Source of the DNA: Thermoplasmatota archaeon
GTDB taxonomy: Archaea; Thermoplasmatota; B47-G6; B47-G6B; 47-G6
Assembly: GCA_029258975.1 (NCBI GenBank)
Contig: JAPDJS010000011.1
Coordinates: 1 to 64,000, forward strand
Direction: 5' to 3'
DNA: 64,000 bases
In this document: positions 27,406-36,059 of the stretch, piece after piece
How positions within the stretch are numbered: the first letter of the stretch is position 1
Layout: the number at the start of each line of letters is the position of its first letter
Position numbers and translations under genes: made by a program
The notes under the pieces: model-generated
The model's input: the letters and a program-made list of their open reading frames with translations, nothing else
Databases searched by the model: none
What the model was told of the DNA's origin: nothing

Positions 27406-28649
27406 GAGATGTCGTAGTAATAGGTGGTGGACCCTCCGGCCTCGCAGCAGCGACAAAGCTAAGAGAAATGGGGTTTGAGGTCACTTTGATTGAAAGAAAA
27501 GAGGAGCTAGGAGGCATTCTGGATCAGTGTATTCATGACGGCTTTGGAACCAAGATATTCAAAAAGGCTCTTTCAGGTCCAGAATTTGCAGGGTATTTTA
27601 TGGATAGGATTCTCTCATTAGGCGTTGAGGTCATGCTGGACACGTATGTAAAGGAAGTAAGGATCGTTGGAAATAAGAAGGAAATAACAACAATAAGTCC
27701 AAGGGGAATAGAAAAAATAGAAGCAAAAGCAGTAGTATATGCCTTGGGGTGTAGGGAAAAGACACACTTCGAAATAAAGGTTGGGGGTAGTAGGCCCGCT
27801 GGGGTATTTACTGCAGGAGCTGTCCAGAGATTAGTAAACCTCTACGGTATCCTTCCCGGAAAGCGTGTACTCATCGTGGGTGGCGGAGACGTGGGGATGA
27901 TCGTAGCAAGACACCTATACTTAGAAGGCATAGAGGATATTTTCATCGTATTTCCAGAGGAATTTTTTGCAGGACTCCCAAGAAATGTCCAACAGTGCAT
28001 TCTAGACTTTAATATACCGTTTAGACCAAGAACTTCCATAAAAGAAATCGTGGGAAAGCACCGAGTAGAGGGAGCTATACTTGTGAGTGTTGACGAGAGG
28101 TGGAACCCCATACCCGGCACGGAGGAGTTTTATCCTTGCGATACAATAATATTTTCTATAGGCCTAGTCCCCTACTACTCCGAAGTAGAGAAAGTGGGTG
28201 CGAAAATCGATCCTAGGACGAAAGGTCCAGAGGTTAACGAATTCTTCGAGACAACGGTCAAAGGAGTATTTTCCGTAGGAAATCTCGTACAGATATTTGA
28301 CTTCGTTGATGACGCTGTGGAAAGTGCCTTTATAGCTGCAGAGGGAGTTAAAAAGTATCTCACAGGTGAAGAAAGACTCAAAGAAACTATTTCCGTAAGG
28401 CCTGGGAAAAACGTGAGGACAATAGTGCCTCAAAGGATAGAGTGGAGCGATAACAGAAACATAGTAGCGTTTTTAAGACCATACGTTGAAGCAGAGAACG
28501 TCAAGATCGTTGTTAAGAACTCTAAGGGCGAGATCCTCAAAGAGTATCCTAGGAGATACGTAAGACCATCGACGCTTGAGCGAATAGAGATCCCTCGAAA
28601 GATCCTTGAGGGACTTAGAGAGGTGATCGTCGATGTCTCAAGTAACTGA
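27402..28649 (+). CDS. FAD/NAD(P)-dependent oxidoreductase, GlpB/NADH-oxidase-like partner
   Basis: A two-dinucleotide-fold flavoprotein of 415 residues. The FAD site is VVIGGGPSGLAAA at the N-terminus. A QCIHDGFG-type segment (LDQCIHDGFGTKIF) is shared with the second copy at 57307. The NAD site is VLIVGGGDVGMIVARHL, and GVFSVGNL near residue 288 is the C-terminal FAD motif. In the glycerol clusters of Thermococcales, such a protein accepts electrons from the G3P dehydrogenase. Translation is coupled: GTG 27402 overlaps the previous stop (GTGA) with AGAGGTGAGA upstream. Confidence 0.85.
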   Translation: MRDVVVIGGGPSGLAAATKLREMGFEVTLIERKEELGGILDQCIHDGFGTKIFKKALSGPEFAGYFMDRILSLGVEVMLDTYVKEVRIVGNKKEITTISPRGIEKIEAKAVVYALGCREKTHFEIKVGGSRPAGVFTAGAVQRLVNLYGILPGKRVLIVGGGDVGMIVARHLYLEGIEDIFIVFPEEFFAGLPRNVQQCILDFNIPFRPRTSIKEIVGKHRVEGAILVSVDERWNPIPGTEEFYPCDTIIFSIGLVPYYSEVEKVGAKIDPRTKGPEVNEFFETTVKGVFSVGNLVQIFDFVDDAVESAFIAAEGVKKYLTGEERLKETISVRPGKNVRTIVPQRIEWSDNRNIVAFLRPYVEAENVKIVVKNSKGEILKEYPRRYVRPSTLERIEIPRKILEGLREVIVDVSSN

Positions 28650-29001
28650 GATCTTATGCATCCGATGTCCAAAGGGTTGCAAGCTTAGGATAGAGATTCG
28701 CAAGGACTCCATCAAAATCACAGGAAATGCTTGCCCTGTTGGAGAAATCTATGGAAAGGAAGAGATAAGAAACCCCAAACGTGTGGTCACGAGTACCGTA
28801 AGGATTCTGAATGCAAAGTATCCTAGATTGCCCGTAAGAACTTCTAAACCGGTACCTAAAGATAGTATTAGGGAGATTATAAAGGCTCTCACAGGTATTG
28901 TGATTGAAGCTCCCGTAAGAAGGGGTCAAATTATAATAAAAAATGTTGCGAACACTGGTGCTGATATTATAGCGGAACGAGATATGGGGCGTGTTGATTG
29001 A
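28633..29001 (+). CDS. DUF1667 small cysteine protein, redox partner
   Basis: A 122-residue protein with C-x2-C-P-x-G-C (CIRCPKGC) and a second motif NACPVGEIYG, likely holding an Fe-S cluster or zinc with four cysteines. The rest is a small alpha/beta domain (PVRTSKPVPKDSI, IIIKNVANTGADIIA). DUF1667 proteins always travel with GlpA-like and NADH-oxidase-like flavoproteins and are thought to serve as an electron-transfer subunit. It overlaps the previous gene by 17 nt. ATG 28633 is preceded by GAGGTGAT. Confidence 0.85.
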   Translation: MSQVTEILCIRCPKGCKLRIEIRKDSIKITGNACPVGEIYGKEEIRNPKRVVTSTVRILNAKYPRLPVRTSKPVPKDSIREIIKALTGIVIEAPVRRGQIIIKNVANTGADIIAERDMGRVD

Positions 29002-30506
29002 TGTCGTATTACCTCATCCTTGATGTTGGAACCACAAATATAAAAGCAATAGCGTTCTCTCATGGAGCCCCAATTCTAGAGATCTCTGAGAAACCTAAGG
29101 TTCGCTGTCCTATGAAAGGTTGGGTCGAAGAAGATCCTGAAGAGGTTGTTGAAATAGTTAAAAAGCTTATAGAAAAGGTTACAGAAAAACTTGGAAACCC
29201 TACAGGGGTGGGAATAACAAATCAGAGGAGCAGTACTGTCGTATGGGATAAAAAGGATGGTACGCCACTTTACAACATCATCACGTGGCAAGATACTAGA
29301 ACAGAGAGTATTGTTGAGCAATTCTCGTCCGAGTTTATAGTACGCTTTGGAAATGCTATTGGAAAGGTCTTAAGCGGGATTTCTAGGATTTTACCGTTCA
29401 TAAAGCATACAAGAAAGGGAGCGTATATAATTACACTTGCATACGTCAGTTTCGGAACGACACACTCATCTATGCACTTGAGATGGCTCATGGATAATGT
29501 TGAGGGCGTTAAAGAGGCTACAAAAACCAATAAACTTGCATTTGGAACCCTAGATTCGTGGGTTGCATGGAACCTTGTAGGAAAACACGTAACAGACTAT
29601 ACGAATGCTAGTGCAACAGGTCTTTTTGATCCCTTTTACCTTAAGTGGAGCGATAACATAACAAAGATTGTAGAAATTCCAAAAGACATATTGCCGTCCC
29701 TTATAGAAAACGATAGGACTGTTGGAAATGTAAAGGGCTATGATGTTCCGTTATTAACTATGATTGCTGATCAACAAGCCTCCCTATACGCCGCAGGAGT
29801 GTCTTTTGGTAGCATAAAGATAACACACGGTACGGGGAGCTTCATAGATGTCAATGTTGGAGAGAAACCATTCCCTGGGAATATAGGCCTGTACCCCATG
29901 ATTGCCCTAGCTACTACGAAGAAGACGTTGTATATGCTCGAGGGTTCAGTTATAACTTCTGGCTCCGCCATAGACTGGCTTATAGACGTGGGGCTCATGA
30001 AAGACTACTCAGAGATCGAAGAGGCATTCAAAAGCACTGAAGAATGTAATGTTGTTGCAATACCCGCTCTCTCGGGTATAGGAACGCCCTACGTTAGACC
30101 AGAAATAAAAGGAGCTATGTTTGGAATAACAAGAGGTACGAAGAGGACGGACATTATTAGAGGCTTTGTAGAAGGCATTGCGATGAGATGTGCAGAGGTC
30201 ATAGAACATATTGAGAGAGTGTCGAAGATATCGTTGAAAGAGATATTTGTAGATGGTGGCCTTTCAAGAAGTGACGCGTTCTTGCAGGTTTTGGCGGATC
30301 TTTCTGGAAAAATTATAGTGAGGCCGGAATACCTTAATGGATCTGCCTATGGTACGTACATGCTTTCAAAGTTGGTACAAGAGCGAGAAGACGTAATAGA
30401 CAACTGGAGACCGCAGAAAATAGAGAAGAAGTTTACTCCCAAAGAAACCAAGAAGAATTTCAAAAGACGTTGGAGAGATTCCATGAAAGCCCTCTTAAAG
30501 TATTAG
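29001..30506 (+). CDS. FGGY carbohydrate kinase, glycerol-kinase-like with altered substrate pocket
   Basis: A 501-residue sugar/polyol kinase. The ATPase core is complete: DVGTTNIKAIAF (phosphate 1), GTGSFIDV, and the C-terminal VDGGLSRSDAFLQ. Compared with the canonical GlpK at 60047, the glycerol contacts are mixed. R of NQR, W of TWQ, D of ADQQA and F of GTGSF are kept. The E of NQRE is S, and the Y of SYFSAPK is missing from a region that is about 27 residues longer (HTRKGAYIITLAYVSF). So it is probably not a plain glycerol kinase. ATG 29001 overlaps the DUF1667 stop (TGATG). It is the last gene of the operon. Confidence 0.85.
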   Translation: MSYYLILDVGTTNIKAIAFSHGAPILEISEKPKVRCPMKGWVEEDPEEVVEIVKKLIEKVTEKLGNPTGVGITNQRSSTVVWDKKDGTPLYNIITWQDTRTESIVEQFSSEFIVRFGNAIGKVLSGISRILPFIKHTRKGAYIITLAYVSFGTTHSSMHLRWLMDNVEGVKEATKTNKLAFGTLDSWVAWNLVGKHVTDYTNASATGLFDPFYLKWSDNITKIVEIPKDILPSLIENDRTVGNVKGYDVPLLTMIADQQASLYAAGVSFGSIKITHGTGSFIDVNVGEKPFPGNIGLYPMIALATTKKTLYMLEGSVITSGSAIDWLIDVGLMKDYSEIEEAFKSTEECNVVAIPALSGIGTPYVRPEIKGAMFGITRGTKRTDIIRGFVEGIAMRCAEVIEHIERVSKISLKEIFVDGGLSRSDAFLQVLADLSGKIIVRPEYLNGSAYGTYMLSKLVQEREDVIDNWRPQKIEKKFTPKETKKNFKRRWRDSMKALLKY

Positions 30507-30542
30507 TGTAGTCTATCATTATCCAAACAAATCAAAAAAGAT

Positions 30543-31613
30543 CTAGCTTTGTTCCATTAGAACTGCAGGGATCTTACCTAAATACTCTGCCACGGTCAAA
30601 ACTTTTATTCCTCTTTTTTCTGCCCTTTTATAGACTTCCCGTACTCTCTCTTTATATTTTCGCTCTCTTACTAAATGATGGTCGTATATAACTAGCTCAA
30701 GCTTTGTTGTTTCTTCTATAATTGTTATAGCGTTCTCAATGCATCTTTGTAGATTGATAAGGTTCATCATGTATGGAATGAGATATGTGCTTGGGCCATC
30801 AAGGATCAGAACATTTGGGTCTTCCTCTAGTATCCAATGTGCGTAGTCTTCTATTGTAGGTCCCTGCAAGTCAGATGTGTAAAGTAGCTTTTCACTCCCT
30901 GATGAAATGACAACACTTAAAACCCAGCCTGTTCGGGAGAATTCTATTCCATGGAACAGAGGTTTAGTAAATTCTACGTTTGTATTCCCAAACTTAAACT
31001 TCTTTGAATCTGCGAATATCACTTTACATTCCTTAAATTCCATTTCTGGAATTCTTTTGTAAGAGTTCCACTTCTTTACCCTTCCCTCGAACCACTTCTT
31101 ACCTTTGTATATAAGCTCCTTCTTTCTTTTGGCATAGTCTCCATATTTTCTCTCCATAGCTATTGGCAGATCTTCTAGAGGATCAGGATATTCCTTTTCT
31201 TCAGGTTCTCCCATAATTTCATTTAGATCTATACTTCCAAAGCTCTTAGATATGTTGTCGTAAAAACTCAACGCCCTACCTCTTTGAGAGTCGTTTATGT
31301 ATTCATTAGGGTTCTTTGCTAGCAATGTTTTTCCACTATAGAGTTCCTTGTCGAAGTCCGTAAAGTGATCGTAGTGATAGTGTGTTATAATTACGATATC
31401 GGCCTTCTGTGCCGCAGTCTTTATAGCGGTTCGTGCTTCTCTTAACCAAGCTGCTTTTCTTTCTTCGGGCGCTGGAAATCCTGGTTGCATCTCGGCAGCG
31501 CCGGGATCAACAAGAATACAAACGTCATTAGTCTCAACAAGTGTGCACATAGACTTTGCGCCAAGTGAATCGAACCATACAGGTTGCCATTTTATTCTTT
31601 TTAGAGACATCAT
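30543..31613 (-). CDS. UPF0282 family MBL-fold metallohydrolase
   Basis: A cytoplasmic protein of 356 residues from an archaeal family with a metallo-beta-lactamase fold. The metal motif is HYHYDH at about 78-83 (IITHYHYDHF). The D of ILVDPGA, the D of LYTSDLQG and a late D-H-H (IYDHHLV) are further ligands. A lysine-rich insert (KRKKELIYKGKKWF) is characteristic. Function in the family is unknown. No Shine-Dalgarno is seen before ATG 31613, so the mRNA may be leaderless. It is convergent with the FGGY kinase. Confidence 0.8.
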   Translation of the reverse strand: MMSLKRIKWQPVWFDSLGAKSMCTLVETNDVCILVDPGAAEMQPGFPAPEERKAAWLREARTAIKTAAQKADIVIITHYHYDHFTDFDKELYSGKTLLAKNPNEYINDSQRGRALSFYDNISKSFGSIDLNEIMGEPEEKEYPDPLEDLPIAMERKYGDYAKRKKELIYKGKKWFEGRVKKWNSYKRIPEMEFKECKVIFADSKKFKFGNTNVEFTKPLFHGIEFSRTGWVLSVVISSGSEKLLYTSDLQGPTIEDYAHWILEEDPNVLILDGPSTYLIPYMMNLINLQRCIENAITIIEETTKLELVIYDHHLVRERKYKERVREVYKRAEKRGIKVLTVAEYLGKIPAVLMEQS

Positions 31614-31879
31614 CAAATGTTAAAATGGTTACGCGAGGTGATTAATTCTTCGGAGAACAACACCAGGAAATTCCCACCAATCTTTGATATTATGGGAAAA
31701 TATTCGCACAGTACCGTCCTTATTCATTAGTCCTTATCTTGGCTATTGACTTCTCCCCCCACGCCAAAGCACGAAGACTTCCGATAGGAAGATACATATG
31801 AGATATTTAAGTTTCTAATTACTCTCATAATAGAGCCTCCATAAACACAGGCCTATTAGCAATTCTGGGAGGCCATTGT

Positions 31880-32389
31880 ATGTTAAACTCGCTAAAGACT
31901 ATGCATACCTCAGTGTCATTCGAAGATGCAAAAAGAGCAATCGAAATGCTTTTAGAAATGAAGGGATGGAAATATTCTTTTAAGAAATTATCAGAAGACT
32001 TTGTAGTGTATAGAGGAAGAGGGTTTATCATCAAAGTTTTAAGAAGGTATTACGGAGCGCAGGTGAATATTAGGGGCAGATTTTCTGAGGATATCTCTGC
32101 AGAGCTACGAATACTTTTGCCGGAAAAGCAATTATTTAGAGATACAAAAACTCCTGATCAGCATTCTTTGGTAGAGAAAGCTGCAAAAAGAGAGACAGGG
32201 AGTTCTCGTCCGGAAGCACGGCGCTATGTTAAGTTAGTAGCTAACGTAATAAACCTCGTGGGGTTTTTACTTTTTTTAATTACTGGCATCTTTAGAAAGT
32301 CGTCTGTAGGTATTTTATTTGCAATTTTGATGGGCGTCTATATAATATCCCAAATACTTGCCTCTATCAGGCACTATAACAAAAAGTAG
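31880..32389 (+). CDS. Unknown protein with two C-terminal membrane helices
   Basis: A 169-residue protein: a charged alpha/beta N-terminal domain (about 1-85), a polar linker (about 88-115), and two membrane helices at about 117-137 and 143-162 ending in a basic tail. GGGAGG lies 6 nt before ATG 31880. No family recognised. It is divergent from UPF0282. Confidence 0.6.
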   Translation: MLNSLKTMHTSVSFEDAKRAIEMLLEMKGWKYSFKKLSEDFVVYRGRGFIIKVLRRYYGAQVNIRGRFSEDISAELRILLPEKQLFRDTKTPDQHSLVEKAAKRETGSSRPEARRYVKLVANVINLVGFLLFLITGIFRKSSVGILFAILMGVYIISQILASIRHYNKK

Positions 32390-32462
32390 GAATTCTTATA
32401 AAACACGATTTTAGTAGCAGCCTTGTGTACAGCTTTTTATAAATAAAATAAGGGAGAAAAGA

Positions 32463-32573
32463 CTAGAGAAGGCCCTGTCCTTTCATGGCTCTTATTAGGA
32501 AGTATATAGCACCTCCCCAGAGAACTACAGCGCCGAATATGAACATTATTATTGCTCCTATGCTAAGCCCCAT
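32463..32573 (-). CDS. MetS-like small subunit of the Na+-dependent amino acid symporter
   Basis: A 36-codon gene starting at ATG 32573, 4 nt after the symporter stop, with AGGTGAT overlapping that stop. The peptide is a single membrane helix with the pattern of methionine/alanine importer small subunits (SIGAIIMMF-type start, then VVLWGGAIYFLIRAMK). In Corynebacterium, MetS is needed for the activity of the NSS permease MetP. The LWGG and following basic residues match that family. Too short for routine gene finders. Confidence 0.72.
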   Translation of the reverse strand: MGLSIGAIIMFIFGAVVLWGGAIYFLIRAMKGQGLL

Positions 32574-32577
32574 ACAA

Positions 32578-34086
32578 TCACCTCACTACCTCCTCCCACT
32601 TCGCTATGCGTTCTTTCCACTTCGTAAGGCCTAGTATAGCACCGATTACATAGGCACCGAAGATTACGACTAGTAGGCCTAGACCTAGATACTTCCATGG
32701 ATATCCGCCATATGGCTCCTTAGCAAGGCTGATAACTTGTAGCGCTATAAGTACAACGAGCACAATTGGTACAAAGACTCCTGCAAGGAACTTCCATAAT
32801 CTGCCAAGGTTTCCAGTGAGCTTGACCTCTGATACTTTGTTTGCATATTCGATGATTTTGTCTCCACCAAGGATCCACACGACAATTATAGCCTCCATAA
32901 TACCGACAATAACCAGCGAGTCTGTTGCAAAGTGATCTACCATGTCTAGCCAGTATAGACCTCCTCTTGTAGCGTAGAGTAGGCTAATTATTGTTGAGAT
33001 TCCAACAACCAATGATACTGCCTTTCTTCTGTCAATCTTGAACTTGTCCATGAGTGCTGCTGAAACTGCTTCAACGAGGGATACCGAGGATGATAGTCCT
33101 GCAAAGACTAACGCTAGGAAGAATATTGCTCCAATTAGCTTTGCTCCAACGGGTAGTAGGCTTATTGCCTTTGGCAATGCAACGAATGCTAGACCAATAC
33201 TCTGTGTAACGACCTCCTCAGGAGGTAGGTTTAGTGTGTAGGCCATGTATCCTAGAGTACCGAATGTAGCAAATCCTGCAAGGAACGAGAATCCACAGTT
33301 TAGAAGCGAGATTAGGATGGAATTGTTGATGATATCCGTCTCTTTAGACAGGTAGCTACCGTATACTATCATTATACCAAATCCAAGGCTAAGTGTGAAG
33401 AACATCTGTGACATTGCGCTAAGCCAAACCTGTGGATCTAGTAGTTTGCTGAAGTCGGGCTCTAGATACCAGTTTATACCCATCATGCTTCCTGGAAGAG
33501 TAATTCCTCTTATTACGAGTATTATTGTCAGCAAGAATAGAGCCGGTATGAATATCATGTTTGCCCTTTCAAGACCCTTCTGAACACCGAGTATAACGAC
33601 TATCCAGTTTACCAGCCACATTAGTATGGCGCCCATAGCAACACTTGGTACAATACCGCCTAGCACACCAGGAGAATCGCTTAGCTGGAGGAAGTCCTTG
33701 AAGAAGTGTGTATTAGGATCTGCGCCCCACGCTAGGGTAAACGACTTTATGAAATAGTTGAAAGCCCAGCCGATAATTACTACGTAGTACGTCGTTATGA
33801 TGAAGCCCGTAAGCACAGCAAACCAACCTATTAGTTCACTTTTTTCGCTTATTCTTCTAAAAGCAAGTGGTGCAGAACCTCTTGTTGCATGGCCTAGCGC
33901 TATCTCGAGAATCATTATGGGAATACCCACCGCAAAGAGCGCTACGAAGTAAGGTATTAAGAACGCACCTCCACCGTTTTTGTAAACCATGTATCCGAAT
34001 CGCCAGATGTTTCCGAGGCCTATGGCGGACCCGACGGCAGCTAAAAGAAAGCCTAGACGAGTTTTCCATAACTCTCTTTCGGCCAT
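32578..34086 (-). CDS. NSS family sodium-dependent amino acid transporter (MetP/SNF type)
   Basis: A 502-residue, 11-12-helix symporter of the neurotransmitter:sodium symporter family. Family marks are the N-terminal RLGFLLAAVGSAIGLGNIWR (Na+ and substrate site of TM1), the GGGAFLIPY segment, and SFLAGFATFGTLGY-type sequence in the middle. Prokaryotic members import leucine, methionine, alanine or tryptophan. The downstream MetS-like peptide favours the MetP subgroup. ATG 34086 is preceded by GAGGGATG. Confidence 0.92.
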   Translation of the reverse strand: MAERELWKTRLGFLLAAVGSAIGLGNIWRFGYMVYKNGGGAFLIPYFVALFAVGIPIMILEIALGHATRGSAPLAFRRISEKSELIGWFAVLTGFIITTYYVVIIGWAFNYFIKSFTLAWGADPNTHFFKDFLQLSDSPGVLGGIVPSVAMGAILMWLVNWIVVILGVQKGLERANMIFIPALFLLTIILVIRGITLPGSMMGINWYLEPDFSKLLDPQVWLSAMSQMFFTLSLGFGIMIVYGSYLSKETDIINNSILISLLNCGFSFLAGFATFGTLGYMAYTLNLPPEEVVTQSIGLAFVALPKAISLLPVGAKLIGAIFFLALVFAGLSSSVSLVEAVSAALMDKFKIDRRKAVSLVVGISTIISLLYATRGGLYWLDMVDHFATDSLVIVGIMEAIIVVWILGGDKIIEYANKVSEVKLTGNLGRLWKFLAGVFVPIVLVVLIALQVISLAKEPYGGYPWKYLGLGLLVVIFGAYVIGAILGLTKWKERIAKWEEVVR

Positions 34087-34345
34087 GCGGCATCCCTCAC
34101 AGTGGACAAGTGGTGCAAATTTTAAACCCTCTTATTATTTTCTTTTTAAATTAGTTAAAAACGTTTTCCTTATTACTATTGGTAATTATAATTATGTAGG
34201 GTTAATTTTCAATAAAATTTCTTAAATTTAAGCACTGTGCTTTACTAAACATTGTATCCATTGAGAATAGCTAGAGTAAAGTAAGCATAGACAGTGTCTT
34301 ACTTTCAAGAAAACATTGAAATTTTTAATTGATATGCTCATACAA

Positions 34346-34368
34346 GGCATGAGAACGCGTCTCACGCC
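34346..34368. repeat. Inverted repeat, 9-bp arms with one mismatch
   Basis: GGCATGAGA and TCTCACGCC flank a 5-nt centre ACGCG. It could be an operator for the symporter gene 260 nt away or part of an RNA hairpin. Confidence 0.4.
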
Positions 34369-34407
34369 CTACAAGCCATCATCTCAGAAATTCCTATCTT
34401 TGTGTCG

Positions 34408-34439
34408 AAAAACTGTTCCTATAATTTAGAACAGTTTTT
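34408..34439. repeat. Perfect 11-bp inverted repeat with 10-nt loop
   Basis: AAAAACTGTTC and GAACAGTTTTT flank an AT-rich loop. The T-rich arm on either strand could act as a bidirectional terminator, or the site could bind a dimeric regulator. Confidence 0.5.
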
Positions 34440-34586
34440 GATAATTAAAACTCGAGAGATATCGTCTACACATTAGTGAAAAACTACCGTAAAGAGAGCT
34501 TCTTCGAGAAGTCATTCTAGGACTCTACTCTCGGAGGATAACTCAATAAAACTGCTCCTAAGGAGATTCTATTAGAAGATATGAAG

Positions 34587-35462
34587 CTAACACTTCTCAT
34601 TCCGTTTTTTGGACACTACTATCGCAGAAATAATAATCAAACCTGCTCCCATCATTTTAGTGGCATATAGTGGCTCTCCTAAGACAATCCATGCAAGTAT
34701 AGTCGCACTTACTGGCTCTATTGTGGATAGTATGCTTGCACGACTTGCTTCGACAGTTCTAAGCCCATAGTTATAGAGAACATAAGCTAACCCTGTGGGA
34801 ATTAAGGCTAAATAAAGAGCTGCAGTAAGCTGTCCGAAGTTTTCTATAGCTACGTGATTCTCAATTACTGCTGCATATATGCTCAAAATTGGAATTGAGC
34901 TTAAATAGGGCACCAAAGCTACGTGAGATGATTCTATTCCTTTTCTGATTAATATTCTTGCGCCAACAGTGTAGGTTGCATAAAGTATAGCTGCAATAAA
35001 GGCAGTTGAGATTCCCAAGAGATTTCCGCGAATAGTTTCCGTAATGTTTACCAGGGCAGCACCCCCTAAGGCAAGAACAAGCGCTATAATTGTCGTGAGG
35101 GTAATACGCTCCTCAAGAAGTGCTACAGACATCACCGCCACGTAGGCAGGTGCTGTGTAAAGGATTAAGGCTGCCGTAGAAGCTCCAACAAACTTAACTG
35201 CATAGAAGTAAATCAAATAAAACGGAGTCACAATAAAGGCTCCAAAGACTAATAGCGGGATAATGTTATCTCTTTTTACTTTCGGCAGGAGATATAAGAT
35301 TGCAGGCAATAAAAAGAGCATCCTGTATAGCATTAATTGTCCTGGCGTACATCCATAGCTATACGCTACTTTCCCAGCAATACCAAGCGTTCCCCAGAGG
35401 GTTGCAGCGGTTACTATTAGTACTTCGCCCCTTAGCCTTCTCAAGAGCATCCCCGCAGACAC
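34587..35462 (-). CDS. EamA/DMT family transporter
   Basis: A 10-helix drug/metabolite transporter of about 291 residues built from two EamA repeats. The first repeat includes ATLWGTLGIAGKVAY and the second GISTAFIAAILYATYTVGAR. Each ends in the typical A-x-L-x-E-x-I/L (SVALLEERITL and ILAWIVLGEPLYATK). Likely exports amino acids or other metabolites. The start is uncertain: GTG 35462 lacks a Shine-Dalgarno and ATG 35450 follows GCGGGG too closely. Confidence 0.85.
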   Translation of the reverse strand: MSAGMLLRRLRGEVLIVTAATLWGTLGIAGKVAYSYGCTPGQLMLYRMLFLLPAILYLLPKVKRDNIIPLLVFGAFIVTPFYLIYFYAVKFVGASTAALILYTAPAYVAVMSVALLEERITLTTIIALVLALGGAALVNITETIRGNLLGISTAFIAAILYATYTVGARILIRKGIESSHVALVPYLSSIPILSIYAAVIENHVAIENFGQLTAALYLALIPTGLAYVLYNYGLRTVEASRASILSTIEPVSATILAWIVLGEPLYATKMMGAGLIIISAIVVSKKRNEKC

Positions 35463-35671
35463 GTGACTTACAAAGATAAAACAGACTTAGGAATTTTTAA
35501 TACATTATCTTTTTGCAATCACACACTCCTTCTACACTAAAGTGAGCTCCTTGCAACCTTCTACAATGATGCTTTCAATAGTTTTGGGCTGCGTTCTTCT
35601 AAATAGGCCTTGAGAAATATATGGGAAAAAGGTAAAACCGTGCAGAAATACGCTTAAATTTCCTTCTTAAT

Positions 35672-35941
35672 TTATTCTTGCTTATGTTCCTCTTCAAATC
35701 CTATCATCCTTTCACAAAACTCATGCATCTCCCATAAATGCTCTGATTCTACTGTTAGACTTAGTTCCTCATGATGTTTCTCAAAGCCGTTATGTTGCAT
35801 CATCTCGTGCATTCCTGCGATATGCATCACAGCGTGATGATCCAAATGCTGATTCATATCGTTACTCATAAGCATCCATCCTACGGGAACTATGCTAGAT
35901 GCTCCTACTAATAGTGCTAGCAAGGCTATTTTCCATACCAT
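35672..35941 (-). CDS. Secreted histidine/methionine-rich metal-binding protein
   Basis: An 89-residue protein with an N-terminal signal or anchor (KIALLALLVGASSIVPVGW). The rest is rich in His, Met and Glu (DHHAVMHIAGMHEMMQHN, FEKHHEE, EHLWEMHEFCERM, FEEEHK), about 10 His and 9 Met in the mature part. It is suited to bind copper, zinc or other soft metals outside the membrane. GGGTGAT precedes ATG 35941. A TATA-like agtatatact at about 35997 is followed by a palindrome at 35980-35993, where a repressor would block initiation. Downstream of the ZIP transporter gene on the same strand. Confidence 0.75.
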   Translation of the reverse strand: MVWKIALLALLVGASSIVPVGWMLMSNDMNQHLDHHAVMHIAGMHEMMQHNGFEKHHEELSLTVESEHLWEMHEFCERMIGFEEEHKQE

Positions 35942-35979
35942 TTATATCACCCTTGGCGTTTAACTTGTTGCATTTTTAG

Positions 35980-35993
35980 TTAACATTTGTTAA
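35980..35993 (-). promoter_or_regulatory. Palindromic operator candidate for the His/Met-rich gene
   Basis: TTAACA-TT-TGTTAA, a perfect 6-bp inverted repeat, lies just downstream of the minus-strand TATA box, overlapping the expected transcription start. Confidence 0.45.
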
Positions 35994-36059
35994 GAGTATA
36001 TACTATCTCATATACAAAACGTAAATATCAACATGAAAGAAGTTCCCACTAAGTTAATA

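Larger units (their letters stand above)
34087..34586. other. 500-base non-coding stretch with three inverted repeats
   Basis: No supportable coding frame. It holds near-perfect inverted repeats at 34346-34368 and 34408-34439 and a short one at 34499-34511. It serves as promoter region for the symporter (minus strand) and 3' region for the EamA gene. A small structured RNA is possible but not shown. Confidence 0.4.
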
